NCBI GenBank assembly: GCA_022446905.1
Contig: JAKVBT010000014.1
Coordinates: 1-64,000 of the forward strand
DNA length: 64,000 nucleotides
Source of the DNA: Phycisphaerales bacterium
Lineage (GTDB): Bacteria > Planctomycetota > Phycisphaerae > Phycisphaerales > SM1A02
Reading direction: 5' to 3'
Shown here: one piece after another, positions 36,920 through 45,038 of the stretch
Layout of the letters: the number at the start of each line of letters is the position of its first letter
Numbering within the stretch: the stretch's first letter is position 1
Translations under genes and position numbers: made by a program
The notes under the pieces: generated by a model
The model's input: only the letters and a program-made list of their open reading frames with translations
What the model was told of the DNA's origin: nothing
The model's database searches: none

Positions 36920-37726
36920 CTAAAAGCTGAACCCTGATACTTTCGGATCCAGTCGGTTTTGATCTGGCCGCGCAAAGAGCTCAAGAAAACTGAGCACCTG
37001 CACATGACCATCAACAAATCCATACACAGCACGTGCCTGCTTGGATTTGGGTTCCCCTGACACAATGTTGGTTTCCACCTGATTGGATGCAAGGACCGCA
37101 GGTGCGTCTGGATGCGCATCGCTGATCCACCAGTTTTCGACATGCACATGATCAGCGCCGGCATAGTCGCCATAGGCCGCCATGTGCATCAAATGCACTG
37201 TCTTGGATGGGCTCTTCAGCCGGCTTAATCGATCAACAACATCCAGTGGATCAAGCGCGGCATCTGGCGAGTGCGTTCGAGATAGATAGTTATTCCAGCC
37301 GTAACTGGTGCGCCGAAATCGATTCGTTGTTCCCTCAACAGGCACGTCCCAATGCGGACTCAGGTCCAGTGGCGAGCGGACGATCTGATCAATGTCCACG
37401 TACTCTGAGATCAAATTCAGCCAGGCAATGTCCTGATTCTCCAAACCACCATGAGCAAGCCCGGCGTCAGCAAACATGCCATCGGACGCCAATGCGTACT
37501 GGTAATGGGCCATTTGCAGTGAGCGGAGATTGCTCATATCTACAGAAACCTGAGACCGCCTTGACATCGATTGCATTGATGGCAGCAGAAAGCCGGTGAG
37601 CATGGCCAGGATGGCGACCACAACAACCAGTTCAATGAGCGAGAAACCGCCTGCATGACGGTCCCTTGCTACAGGCGCCGTCGGGGCTTGAGGCGCATTG
37701 CATTGGCAAGTTCCAAACAGTCGCAT
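36920..37726 (-). CDS. Prepilin-like (type II pseudopilin, N-methylation) protein
   Basis: 268 residues from ATG 37726; an in-frame TTG at 37762 is the alternative. The prepilin signature is GGFSLIELVVVVAILAML, where the peptidase would cut before FS and the Phe would be methylated. A second conserved part, SQVSVDMSNLRSLQMAHYQY, is typical of planctomycete proteins of this group. The globular domain is probably displayed outside the membrane. It heads the operon with the All3515-like gene (30-nt gap) and its promoter region contains the palindromic operator. Confidence 0.82.
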   Translation of the reverse strand: MRLFGTCQCNAPQAPTAPVARDRHAGGFSLIELVVVVAILAMLTGFLLPSMQSMSRRSQVSVDMSNLRSLQMAHYQYALASDGMFADAGLAHGGLENQDIAWLNLISEYVDIDQIVRSPLDLSPHWDVPVEGTTNRFRRTSYGWNNYLSRTHSPDAALDPLDVVDRLSRLKSPSKTVHLMHMAAYGDYAGADHVHVENWWISDAHPDAPAVLASNQVETNIVSGEPKSKQARAVYGFVDGHVQVLSFLELFARPDQNRLDPKVSGFSF

Positions 37727-37801
37727 TTGAGGATCCAAGCCCTTCCAAAGCCCTATGGACAAACCACTTCAGGCAGGTAGAGTAGTGCTGTTGGCATTCT
37801 A

Positions 37802-37833
37802 TTGTCAATAACTAATGACAACGAAATGTCATT
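37802..37833. promoter_or_regulatory. Candidate Zur/Fur operator with overlapping palindromes
   Basis: Two nested inverted repeats: TTGTCA (37802-37807) with TGACAA (37816-37821), and AATGACA (37814-37820) with TGTCATT (37827-37833). A perfect TTGACA -35-like hexamer on the minus strand lies inside. Genes on both sides read outward from it. Confidence 0.58.
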
Positions 37834-37883
37834 TTGTATGATCTTGACGGCACCTGGGCCATCCCATCTACTGGAGACTTCTC

Positions 37884-38264
37884 GTGACCCTGCAACGCAC
37901 CACCAAGCAACTTCAGGCGGTCCAAGCTGCCTTCGAAACGGCCGGCCGGCCGCTATCGATCGAGGAGTTGCACGCGCTGGCTGCCGAGCAAGTCACCTCA
38001 CTTGGAGTGCGCACCGTGTACCGCGCCGTTCGACGGCTCCAGGAGCTGGGAGATGTAGTGGCGGTCAGCGTGCCCGGAGGCAGTGACCGATATGAATTGG
38101 CCACGGTGGCATCCCACCACCACCACCACTTCCACTGCACAGCCTGTGACCGGTTCTTTGATATCCACGGTTGCCCAGGGGGACTACACAAACTCGTCCC
38201 CGAAGGGTTCCAATTGGAACACCACGAATTGACGCTTTCTGGACTGTGCGATTCCTGCGCGTGA
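37884..38264 (+). CDS. Fur-family regulator, probably Zur
   Basis: 126 residues. GTG 37884 has GGAG 9 nt upstream. The winged-helix part (RTVYRAVRRLQELGDV) is the DNA-recognition region. Next comes a histidine run VASHHHHHFHCTAC, the second-metal and structural site, and a C-terminal CDSCA that completes the structural zinc cysteines. Fur relatives sense iron, zinc, manganese or peroxide. The divergent, probably Zur-repressed neighbour and overlapping palindromes argue for zinc, but this is inference. It probably also represses its own gene. Confidence 0.83.
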   Translation: MTLQRTTKQLQAVQAAFETAGRPLSIEELHALAAEQVTSLGVRTVYRAVRRLQELGDVVAVSVPGGSDRYELATVASHHHHHFHCTACDRFFDIHGCPGGLHKLVPEGFQLEHHELTLSGLCDSCA

Positions 38265-38320
38265 GATGTTGAACCGCGCCACGCTCAGGAACATCAACTA
38301 TCGATCTCGATTCAGAAGAT

Positions 38321-38506
38321 TCAGCGATCAAGTGGCATCACGATCCACAGCAGGATGTACACCAACAGACCAGGAAACGCCACCGAAAGAAGCGACAGCA
38401 CAACGTAGACGATGCGCAGCTTTGTGGCATCCCAGCCAAAGTAGTTGGCAAGCCCACCACAGACTCCAGCGATCATCCGATTGTCCTGAGTTCGATGAAG
38501 TTTCAC
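38321..38506 (-). CDS. PspC-domain membrane protein
   Basis: 61 residues from a GTG at 38506 (an open frame to TTG 38572 adds a cysteine-rich lead). It holds one complete PspC domain: RMIAGVCGGLANYFGWDATK, then a long membrane stretch (VVLSLLSVAFPGLLVYILLW) and a closing VMPLDR. PspC proteins belong to the phage-shock envelope-stress response. It stands alone between the Fur-family gene and a large secreted protein, convergent with the former. Confidence 0.82.
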   Translation of the reverse strand: MKLHRTQDNRMIAGVCGGLANYFGWDATKLRIVYVVLSLLSVAFPGLLVYILLWIVMPLDR

Positions 38507-38572
38507 GCCACCACGGTAGCAGATGCCTCCGGTTTTGACCGCACAAGTCCAGAACCTGAGAACCTGAAGCAA

Positions 38573-41338
38573 TCAGAAGGTCCAGCTATCCAAGACCATT
38601 AAGAGATCAGATACGCCGACCAACCCATCACCATCGATATCTTCAACACCCCCCTGCTGTCCCCAGGCACCGATCACCAGCAGAATGTCATTCACACCGA
38701 CAACACCATCACCATCGATATCCGCAGGGTTCTGTGCTGCCGCATCCAATCCACCCGAATCACAGTGCATCAGACCATTGCGTAGGCCAGTCAGAACTTC
38801 CCATGAGCCATCCCCTGTGACATCGGGGATCACGGCCACTGCATCAACCGGACTCGGCATCAACTCCGTATGCAGAACTGCCCCCTGCGTACCATCCAGC
38901 ACATACAAAGCGTTATCAGTGAACAATGTGCCCACAACGACATCTTCAACACCATCACCAGTGATATCCGGTATCGCCGAAGCTACAGATGCCGCGTCAA
39001 TCGTTGGGCTTGACCAAATCAACTCTCCGGTACGGCCACTGTACACACGGGCATCATTGTCATAGTGCTCGGGAATCACATCCGGATGCCCGTCCCCGTT
39101 GACATCACCAATTGACTGCAAGCCTGCAAGTAGTCCTGTACCCGCGCGCCAGTAGGCTTCAGTCCCATTCGAGGCGTCAATGCCGTAGACATCGCCTGTC
39201 CAGAAGTCGCCGATCATGACATCATCAATACCGTCACCTGTGACATCACCAATTGGTGCCAGACCCCAGACAGATCCCCCGTCGACTGGAAAGCTCCAGA
39301 GGATCGCGCCTGTCAGACCGTCGATCGCAACCGCGCGCCCCTCTGTTTCATCGGCATTGGATGCCCCAGCAACCACGTCATCAAGACCATCACCATTGAC
39401 ATCCGCCACACCAGTGATCGAGAACACTGGCCCGCCGAGCGGACGCTGCCAAATCAACATGCCTGAATCCCCACTAATGCAATAGGCCCTATTCGGACCG
39501 GTATCTGATCCGTCATCCCCGGCGCAGGCCAATACGTCAACAACCCCGTCGCCGTTGTAGTCGCGCCGGCCATCGACCTGATACACCCAGCCGCCATCGC
39601 CCACCAGATTTGTGTTGTAAGTCCAGATGACCTCGCCGCTGATCCCAGACAGAGCACGCACCAACCTTGCGCCTCCAGTGGCTCCAAAGACCACGTCCTG
39701 TACACCATCACCATCCAAATCTGACACAACATTCAGACCCTTATTGGAGTACACGGAACCATTGCCCACATCATGAGCCCATAACGCATCACCTGTTCCA
39801 TGCGCATTGCCATTGAGGCAACGCACAACAGCGTCCTCACTGCAGACGATGACCTCAGTTCGACCATCGCCACTGACATCTTCAATTGCTGTCATCGCCT
39901 TGAGACTCTGATCCCAATCTTCCGGAACCTGCCAACTCCACAAACGATTCCCGAGCGGAAGTTCAGCAATGATCCCACTACCACTGACCGAAAGAACGGA
40001 TGTTGGCTCATTGACCGCATTGCTCGACACTTCGACCGTTGCGTTCACCAGAGCCTCTTCTTCAGGCAGAAACCAGATACCCAGATGACCCACGGCGCCT
40101 GGTTCGATTGAAAGCGGCAGTAAGTCGTGCACGCTGATGCGGTCACTACTGCTCATTGCAGCATCGATCACCAAGGGTTCTGCACCCTGGTTGGTCACAG
40201 GGACAAGCCAACGCGTTGATGCGCCAACACGCACTGCACCAAATGCGTGCTCTGTGGCCCCAAAGGCGATCGTGGGTGATGGTTCATAGGCAAAGCCTTC
40301 AATCGTGACGGGCGTTTGGGGGTGGACCGGATCATCACTAACAATTGTCGCTGTTGCCGCCAACTGGCCAAACTGCGCAGGCGACCAACCAATCGGCAAA
40401 GTGCGTGCCTGACCAACTGGAATCGTCATCGGAAGCAGCGTGCCGATGGATAATGTGCTTGAATCGCCTTGGGAGGCTTCAAACTCAACTGACTGAATCG
40501 TCAGCGGCGCATCTCCCACATTTGCTACAGAAAGATCCCATGTCGCCAGTTCTCCCACAATGACAAAGGGAAAGACATGAGAATCACTCCCAATGAGAAT
40601 CTCTGGTGCGCCAGCCCCTGCAAGATCGATCTTGTAAAGCCTGTCTGTCACCCAGCCATCGCCATTGTCGCACACCCAAAGATAGTCCCCGTCCCAGACC
40701 ACGCCTGCAGGATCGACACCTGTAGTGGGGTAGGTGTCTAGAACCGCTCCGGTATTGGGGTCAACGGCGTGCACAACATCGCCCCAGTAGTCCGCGATCC
40801 ACAACACGCCGTCACCTACTGCAATATCCCAAGGCTGATCATCCGGAGCATCAAACTCGTGCTCAACACCCCCGTCTGAATTGATTCGATAGACATGGCC
40901 TGGATCTTCGTAGTATCGCGCCACCCAGAAATCACCTGAATCCCAGGCAATGCCTGACATGTAGTGATCGGGGAGATCGATCGATTCAAGGATGTTGCCG
41001 TTCCAATCAAGTCGCAATGCTTGTGCTGGTGTCGAGCTGCTTCCTGCATGGTCCGTGGTCCACAGGTAAGTGCCATCAAAGGTGAGACCAAAAGCATCGT
41101 CATGATCGCCATCAAAAAGCAGTGTCACATCGCCATTTTCAGGATCAATCCGGTGTACCTGCTGTCCATCGGCTCCATAAATACCGCAGTACAGATGAGT
41201 GCCATCCCAAGCCAACCCGGAAGCACCCTCTGGGATCGGATAGCTGGCAACAATGGTCCAATCAGCCAAGGTCCCGCCAGCAATCAACGCCGGCAGCACA
41301 GTGCCACACAGCAATAGTGAAAATCCACTCTGTCGCAT
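38573..41338 (-). CDS. Large secreted FG-GAP/ASPM-like protein with dockerin repeats
   Basis: 921 residues from ATG 41338 (GTG at 41356 also in frame), with a signal peptide (SLLLCGTVLPALIAGG). Domain order: a beta-propeller of about 240 residues (SYPIPEGASGLAWDGTHLY); two HYDIN/ASPM-type Ig-like domains with ATIVSDDPVHPQTPVTIEGF; an FG-GAP integrin-type propeller with repeated DVSGDGRTEVIV, DLDGDGVQDVVFGA, DVNGDGLDDVVAGA and DVTGDGVEDVVVG motifs that bind calcium; and two dockerin-like repeats at the C-terminus. It is exported; adhesion or polymer binding is plausible, with no enzyme motif. Confidence 0.85.
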   Translation of the reverse strand: MRQSGFSLLLCGTVLPALIAGGTLADWTIVASYPIPEGASGLAWDGTHLYCGIYGADGQQVHRIDPENGDVTLLFDGDHDDAFGLTFDGTYLWTTDHAGSSSTPAQALRLDWNGNILESIDLPDHYMSGIAWDSGDFWVARYYEDPGHVYRINSDGGVEHEFDAPDDQPWDIAVGDGVLWIADYWGDVVHAVDPNTGAVLDTYPTTGVDPAGVVWDGDYLWVCDNGDGWVTDRLYKIDLAGAGAPEILIGSDSHVFPFVIVGELATWDLSVANVGDAPLTIQSVEFEASQGDSSTLSIGTLLPMTIPVGQARTLPIGWSPAQFGQLAATATIVSDDPVHPQTPVTIEGFAYEPSPTIAFGATEHAFGAVRVGASTRWLVPVTNQGAEPLVIDAAMSSSDRISVHDLLPLSIEPGAVGHLGIWFLPEEEALVNATVEVSSNAVNEPTSVLSVSGSGIIAELPLGNRLWSWQVPEDWDQSLKAMTAIEDVSGDGRTEVIVCSEDAVVRCLNGNAHGTGDALWAHDVGNGSVYSNKGLNVVSDLDGDGVQDVVFGATGGARLVRALSGISGEVIWTYNTNLVGDGGWVYQVDGRRDYNGDGVVDVLACAGDDGSDTGPNRAYCISGDSGMLIWQRPLGGPVFSITGVADVNGDGLDDVVAGASNADETEGRAVAIDGLTGAILWSFPVDGGSVWGLAPIGDVTGDGIDDVMIGDFWTGDVYGIDASNGTEAYWRAGTGLLAGLQSIGDVNGDGHPDVIPEHYDNDARVYSGRTGELIWSSPTIDAASVASAIPDITGDGVEDVVVGTLFTDNALYVLDGTQGAVLHTELMPSPVDAVAVIPDVTGDGSWEVLTGLRNGLMHCDSGGLDAAAQNPADIDGDGVVGVNDILLVIGAWGQQGGVEDIDGDGLVGVSDLLMVLDSWTF

Positions 41339-41471
41339 GCCACAATTGGAACACACAGATCATGCACGAACAAGCGTGGATGTAGGAATCCCACACCCAA
41401 GCTGCTTCGCGGCCTCCTACGGGCCACATGCGGCCCATAAATCTGAGAAGTGTCAGTGCACAAAATGTGAA

Positions 41472-41508
41472 AAGTGCTGACGTGACGGGTCGAGTCACGC
41501 CAGCACTT
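41472..41508. terminator. Hairpin downstream of the PEP-CTERM-like gene
   Basis: 15-bp stem AAGTGCTGACGTGAC / GTCACGCCAGCACTT with one A-C mismatch and a 7-nt loop, just past the stop at 41524. Confidence 0.75.
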
Positions 41509-41523
41509 CTCATCGGAACAAAA

Positions 41524-42207
41524 TTACTTGCGTCGACGTGAGCCCGCGAGCATCGCGAACCCGAACAACGCCAAGGCGCCTGGCGCTGGAATCGCTGAGA
41601 ATCGCAAATCGACAGTGGCCGTATCCAGACTGATATTGCTGGTCACAGAATTCCAGATCAATCCAACTTCGCGAATATCGGCATCAATGAAAGAGAGATC
41701 AAATGACCAACTCACATTATCACTGTATCCATTCTGGCCCGGACCAAACTCAAACTCTTCGCTGTAGTTCAAGTTGTAACCCATGCCGGGAAAGATCATG
41801 CCTTGCTCGCCATTGGCAGCAGTCCAGGCGAGCATCGCTCCTGTAAAGTCGATCTGCGTGCCCAGTGTGGCAAAATTGAAGACCACATCGGTGATGTCAC
41901 TTTCTGAATATGCATAGGTATGGATATTCAACGCGCCGGCATAACCATAGATGTTGTCACCTCCCGAGATAATGGCGCCATCACCAAAGTTGAAGAGCAA
42001 TGCATTACCAGAAGGAAACGGTTCGTTATTGGGCAAGTTGGGACCTTCGGCGTAACCGTTGGCAGAGGTGAAATCCTCCCAGTTGTAGTAACTGGTGTTG
42101 TCTTCGCCACGCCACGAAGGCGCATCTTCAACAACGTACGCCGCCATCGCCAAACTAGTTGTAACGGCCGCTGCAGCGGCTCCCGCGAGCATTGAGACTC
42201 GAAACAT
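41524..42207 (-). CDS. PEP-CTERM-like secreted protein
   Basis: 227 residues. ATG 42207 has GGAGGAAG about 9 nt upstream and opens a signal peptide (MLAGAAAAAVTTSLAMAAY). The middle is rich in beta-strand and aromatic residues (NTSYYNWEDFTSANGYAEGP) with no named domain I can place. The C-terminus is IPAPGALALFGFAMLAGSRRRK, with the same PAPGALAL and basic end as the protein at 1415-2092. It is probably exported and sorted by an exosortase-like enzyme not in this window. Confidence 0.8.
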   Translation of the reverse strand: MFRVSMLAGAAAAAVTTSLAMAAYVVEDAPSWRGEDNTSYYNWEDFTSANGYAEGPNLPNNEPFPSGNALLFNFGDGAIISGGDNIYGYAGALNIHTYAYSESDITDVVFNFATLGTQIDFTGAMLAWTAANGEQGMIFPGMGYNLNYSEEFEFGPGQNGYSDNVSWSFDLSFIDADIREVGLIWNSVTSNISLDTATVDLRFSAIPAPGALALFGFAMLAGSRRRK

Positions 42208-42289
42208 GATCAATCTTCCTCCAGATGCTCCTGCCTGATAAGCAATGGGCATCTTCCTAGGCCCTCGATAGAGGGTGTTCAAGGGAGCA

Positions 42290-43267
42290 CTATTGGCCCC
42301 AGTTCGAAATGAGCGACAACAGATCATCCACCTCCACAAATCCGTTGCCATCAATATCAGTCACACAACATGGGCAGCGCCCAAAATCCGCAAGCAGCAT
42401 CAGCAGGTCCTCAATGCCAACAAAGCCATCTCCATCGACATCACCCAGCACCCCCGATGGCTCAGCAATAGTGACATCCATGGTCAGCGTGGCGGCTGAG
42501 ACGAGTCCCAAGTCAACCAAAGCATTTTCCTTGAGAATCCAATCTGGATAACTTCCAGATCCATCCTGACTGCCGGTATGCAGTGAAGTCACCATGAATT
42601 CGATAAGCCCGTCTGCCAATCCAGTGCGGAGGTAGCATTGCACGTCAGGGTCATTCACATCTACGTCGAAAACGAGGTTGCTGAATTGGGGGATCAATTC
42701 TCCCGGCGATGCTAAATCTGTCTGTCCAATCGCAAATTCATTTGGCACAAATCCCTCCGCTAGTGAATTTGAGATGTCCCGAAGCAAACCGCTCTGGTCA
42801 AAGTCAGCAGCGAATGCATTTCGTGAATCACGGGCAATGTCTCCAAAGGGCCCGTCCTCGCCAAATGACCACCCGTCATACCCACCCCGAAAGCCAACAC
42901 CAGAAAGAAGCGTGGGACGTCCTGCATCAGCATCAGCCTGTCCATCAGGTTCATGGGTTGCTGGATCATCCAACGTGGGATCGAAGATGATGTCATCAGA
43001 TGCAAGCGCCACCGTTACAACACAGCTGGTCACCTCATAAGACGATGGCGACCATCCTGATTGCACAATGCTGTCAGTGCCCCAGCCCAATAACGCCTGC
43101 CCATCCCGGTCATCAAAGACCTGCTCTCCGTAGGCACTAAAGGTAGGGGCAACTCCCCGTGTGCCTGGTGTTACGTTGAAGGGGTAGACCCACCGATCAA
43201 AAAGCGGGGCTGAAACTGTTGTGCCTGTTGCCGAGGAAACAGATAACATCAGTGTTGCCAAAAACAT
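42290..43267 (-). CDS. Secreted protein with two dockerin-like repeats
   Basis: 325 residues with a short signal peptide (MFLATLMLSVSSATG). ATG 43267 has GAGG about 10 nt upstream. The N-terminal domain of about 250 residues includes DRWVYPFNVTPGTRGVAPTF and FDDRDGQALLGWGT. I recognise a general planctomycete exported-protein type but no function. The repeats DVDGDGFVGIEDLLMLLADF and DIDGNGFVEVDDLLSLISNW end it. A cysteine-rich linker (CPCC) joins the two repeats. Upstream are stacked palindromes and a Fur-box-like site, which suggests metal control. Confidence 0.78.
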   Translation of the reverse strand: MFLATLMLSVSSATGTTVSAPLFDRWVYPFNVTPGTRGVAPTFSAYGEQVFDDRDGQALLGWGTDSIVQSGWSPSSYEVTSCVVTVALASDDIIFDPTLDDPATHEPDGQADADAGRPTLLSGVGFRGGYDGWSFGEDGPFGDIARDSRNAFAADFDQSGLLRDISNSLAEGFVPNEFAIGQTDLASPGELIPQFSNLVFDVDVNDPDVQCYLRTGLADGLIEFMVTSLHTGSQDGSGSYPDWILKENALVDLGLVSAATLTMDVTIAEPSGVLGDVDGDGFVGIEDLLMLLADFGRCPCCVTDIDGNGFVEVDDLLSLISNWGQ

Positions 43268-43347
43268 GCATGTATCCTCAAGTAGATCTCAGGCCTCAGT
43301 CATACGACCAATACAGGCCGCTTGCCCATTGAACTGCGAATCCTAAC

Positions 43348-43370
43348 TTATTGAGAATTGATCGCAACAA
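43348..43370. promoter_or_regulatory. Fur-box-like site upstream of the dockerin protein
   Basis: Shares 19 of 23 bases with the perfect palindrome at 23231-23253, including the central ATTGAGAATTGATC. It lies about 80 nt before the start at 43267 and so near the promoter of that minus-strand gene. Confidence 0.55.
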
Positions 43371-43407
43371 CTCTTGTCAAGAATTTATTCTTGGCAAGAG
43401 TCTTGCC
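43371..43407. promoter_or_regulatory. Stacked inverted repeats next to the Fur-box-like site
   Basis: CTCTTGTCAAGAA / TTCTTGGCAAGAG arms (43371-43383 and 43388-43400, 12 of 13 paired, 4-nt loop), overlapping a second perfect palindrome GGCAAGA-G-TCTTGCC (43393-43407). A minus-strand TTGACA lies within. It could be an operator or a hairpin. Confidence 0.5.
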
Positions 43408-43501
43408 TATTTTGCGACTCGGTCTCAATAAGCGCTCTGATGGCCCGACCATGACAATGGATGATTACGGCACCAAAAGGCTCATGTGGCGGAGCACGTG
43501 G

Positions 43502-44722
43502 TCAACGATCTGGCCCAGTTCCCTCGGAAGCGGAGGTTGGCTGTGCCACAGCCACCGCCTCAAGCACCGCCTTTGGAAACTCCTCAGCCATGCTGAAGTC
43601 AAATGGGAACTTCTGGGTAATGAACACCGCTGTGAGATCTTGCCTCGGGTCGATCAGAAAATAGGTGCTTGCGGCCCCACCCCACGTCCAGCGACCACCG
43701 CCGCGCATACCACGAGAAGTCTGCACAGGTGGTTCCAAACCAAATCCAAGACCAAAACGCTGCGGTCCATCTATTGATGGACTGAGATGGTTCTGCGTCA
43801 TAAAGGCCACAGTGGCGGGTTTCAAAATACGCACACCATCAAGTTCGCCCCCACGCTCCATCGCCTGCATGAAACGCGTGTAGTCGCTCAGGGTTGACCA
43901 GAGACCACCGCCGCCAGAAGGGAAGCGTGGCTTGAGTGCCCGATCGGCTTCCGCCGCATAATGCGCTTGATCAATTTGCAGTTCACCGTCAACTCGCGTC
44001 ACGATATGCATGCGATGCAAGTCTGCCGGAGGCTCAAAGGCCGTGTCGACCATGCCGAGGGGCTCAAAGATCTCCGCCTCTAAGTACTCCTGGAAAGGTT
44101 GTTCAGCGACAACCTCAACCACCCGACCAAGTACATCGGTGTTGACCCCATAGGTAAATTGCTCGCCTGGATCATGCAACAAAGGAAGTTGAGCCATCCC
44201 GGCCCCAGCTTTTTCCAGCGTGCCAGACTGCCGGAACACGGTTTCATAAGCATGCTTGTATTCAGGTGGACATGAAAAATCGTACGCGAGGCCACTGGTA
44301 TGGGTCAGCAGATCCCGAATGGTGATCCCGCGACTTGGCGACCGCGATGCCTCTTCCAAACCGACTCGTACCTCAGTGAATTCAGGTATGTACCGCGACA
44401 CCGGATCATCGATGCCAAGCTGTCCCTGTTCAACCAACTGCATGATCGCAGCAGACGTGATCGCCTTGGTCATTGAGTAAATACGCACTACCTGATCGGT
44501 TCTCAACTCATCCTCAGCCATTGGCGTTCGATGGCCATACGCCTCTAGAAAGATGGTCCTGCCCCCCTGCGTCACCTGCGCAGCACATCCCAGTACACGG
44601 TTTTGTTCAACCAGCGATCTCATCCAGTCGGCCAGAGGCGCTAGGGGCTCAGCACGAACCACCGCCGGTATCAAGACCAACGCAAGGAAGAGCACAGGCA
44701 CAAATTGTCGAATTCTTTGCAT
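43502..44722 (-). CDS. Serine hydrolase of the class C beta-lactamase/esterase family
   Basis: 406 residues with a signal peptide (FVPVLFLALVLIPAVVRA), so exported. The active-site serine motif is SMTK (SxxK) in VRIYSMTKAITSAA, the second motif is YGVNTD (YxN), and GGGGLWSTLSDYTRF follows. This fold covers class C beta-lactamases, D-aminopeptidases and EstB-type esterases; the SxxK plus YxN pair without a clear KTG favours an esterase or peptidase. It lies 41 nt upstream of the small membrane protein. Confidence 0.87.
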   Translation of the reverse strand: MQRIRQFVPVLFLALVLIPAVVRAEPLAPLADWMRSLVEQNRVLGCAAQVTQGGRTIFLEAYGHRTPMAEDELRTDQVVRIYSMTKAITSAAIMQLVEQGQLGIDDPVSRYIPEFTEVRVGLEEASRSPSRGITIRDLLTHTSGLAYDFSCPPEYKHAYETVFRQSGTLEKAGAGMAQLPLLHDPGEQFTYGVNTDVLGRVVEVVAEQPFQEYLEAEIFEPLGMVDTAFEPPADLHRMHIVTRVDGELQIDQAHYAAEADRALKPRFPSGGGGLWSTLSDYTRFMQAMERGGELDGVRILKPATVAFMTQNHLSPSIDGPQRFGLGFGLEPPVQTSRGMRGGGRWTWGGAASTYFLIDPRQDLTAVFITQKFPFDFSMAEEFPKAVLEAVAVAQPTSASEGTGPDR

Positions 44723-44763
44723 GACCCTGAGCCTACCAGACCCAAGTCAATGGCGCGAAAGGC

Positions 44764-45021
44764 TCACTCTGGACTAACCATTGGCGGCACGCCAAGCCAC
44801 TTTGCAAGAAGGCCCTCACTGCGTTCCAGCACGATTCGTGCCACCGCTGCGACGCCAAGCGTGCCAATACCGACAAACACCATCAGTAAGGAGATTGGAG
44901 GCATGATGAACATGCACACCGCGGCAAGGACGCCCTCCCCAATTAATACCACCATCAGCACATAGGGCAGATTCAGGCGGCAGGCTCGAATGATCTTAAG
45001 TATCAACACAGCACCCACCAT
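44764..45021 (-). CDS. Small membrane protein of unknown function
   Basis: 85 residues from ATG 45021; TTG 45042 overlaps the pseudouridine synthase stop and is the alternative. Two to three hydrophobic segments are visible (VGAVLILKII, PYVLMVVLIGEGVLAAVCMF and PPISLLMVFVGIGTLGVAAV), with a basic loop and a charged tail. No family recognised. It sits between the synthase (17 nt) and the serine hydrolase (41 nt), so the three are probably cotranscribed. Confidence 0.6.
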   Translation of the reverse strand: MVGAVLILKIIRACRLNLPYVLMVVLIGEGVLAAVCMFIMPPISLLMVFVGIGTLGVAAVARIVLERSEGLLAKWLGVPPMVSPE

Positions 45022-45038
45022 CGTATCCAGCCGCTCTG

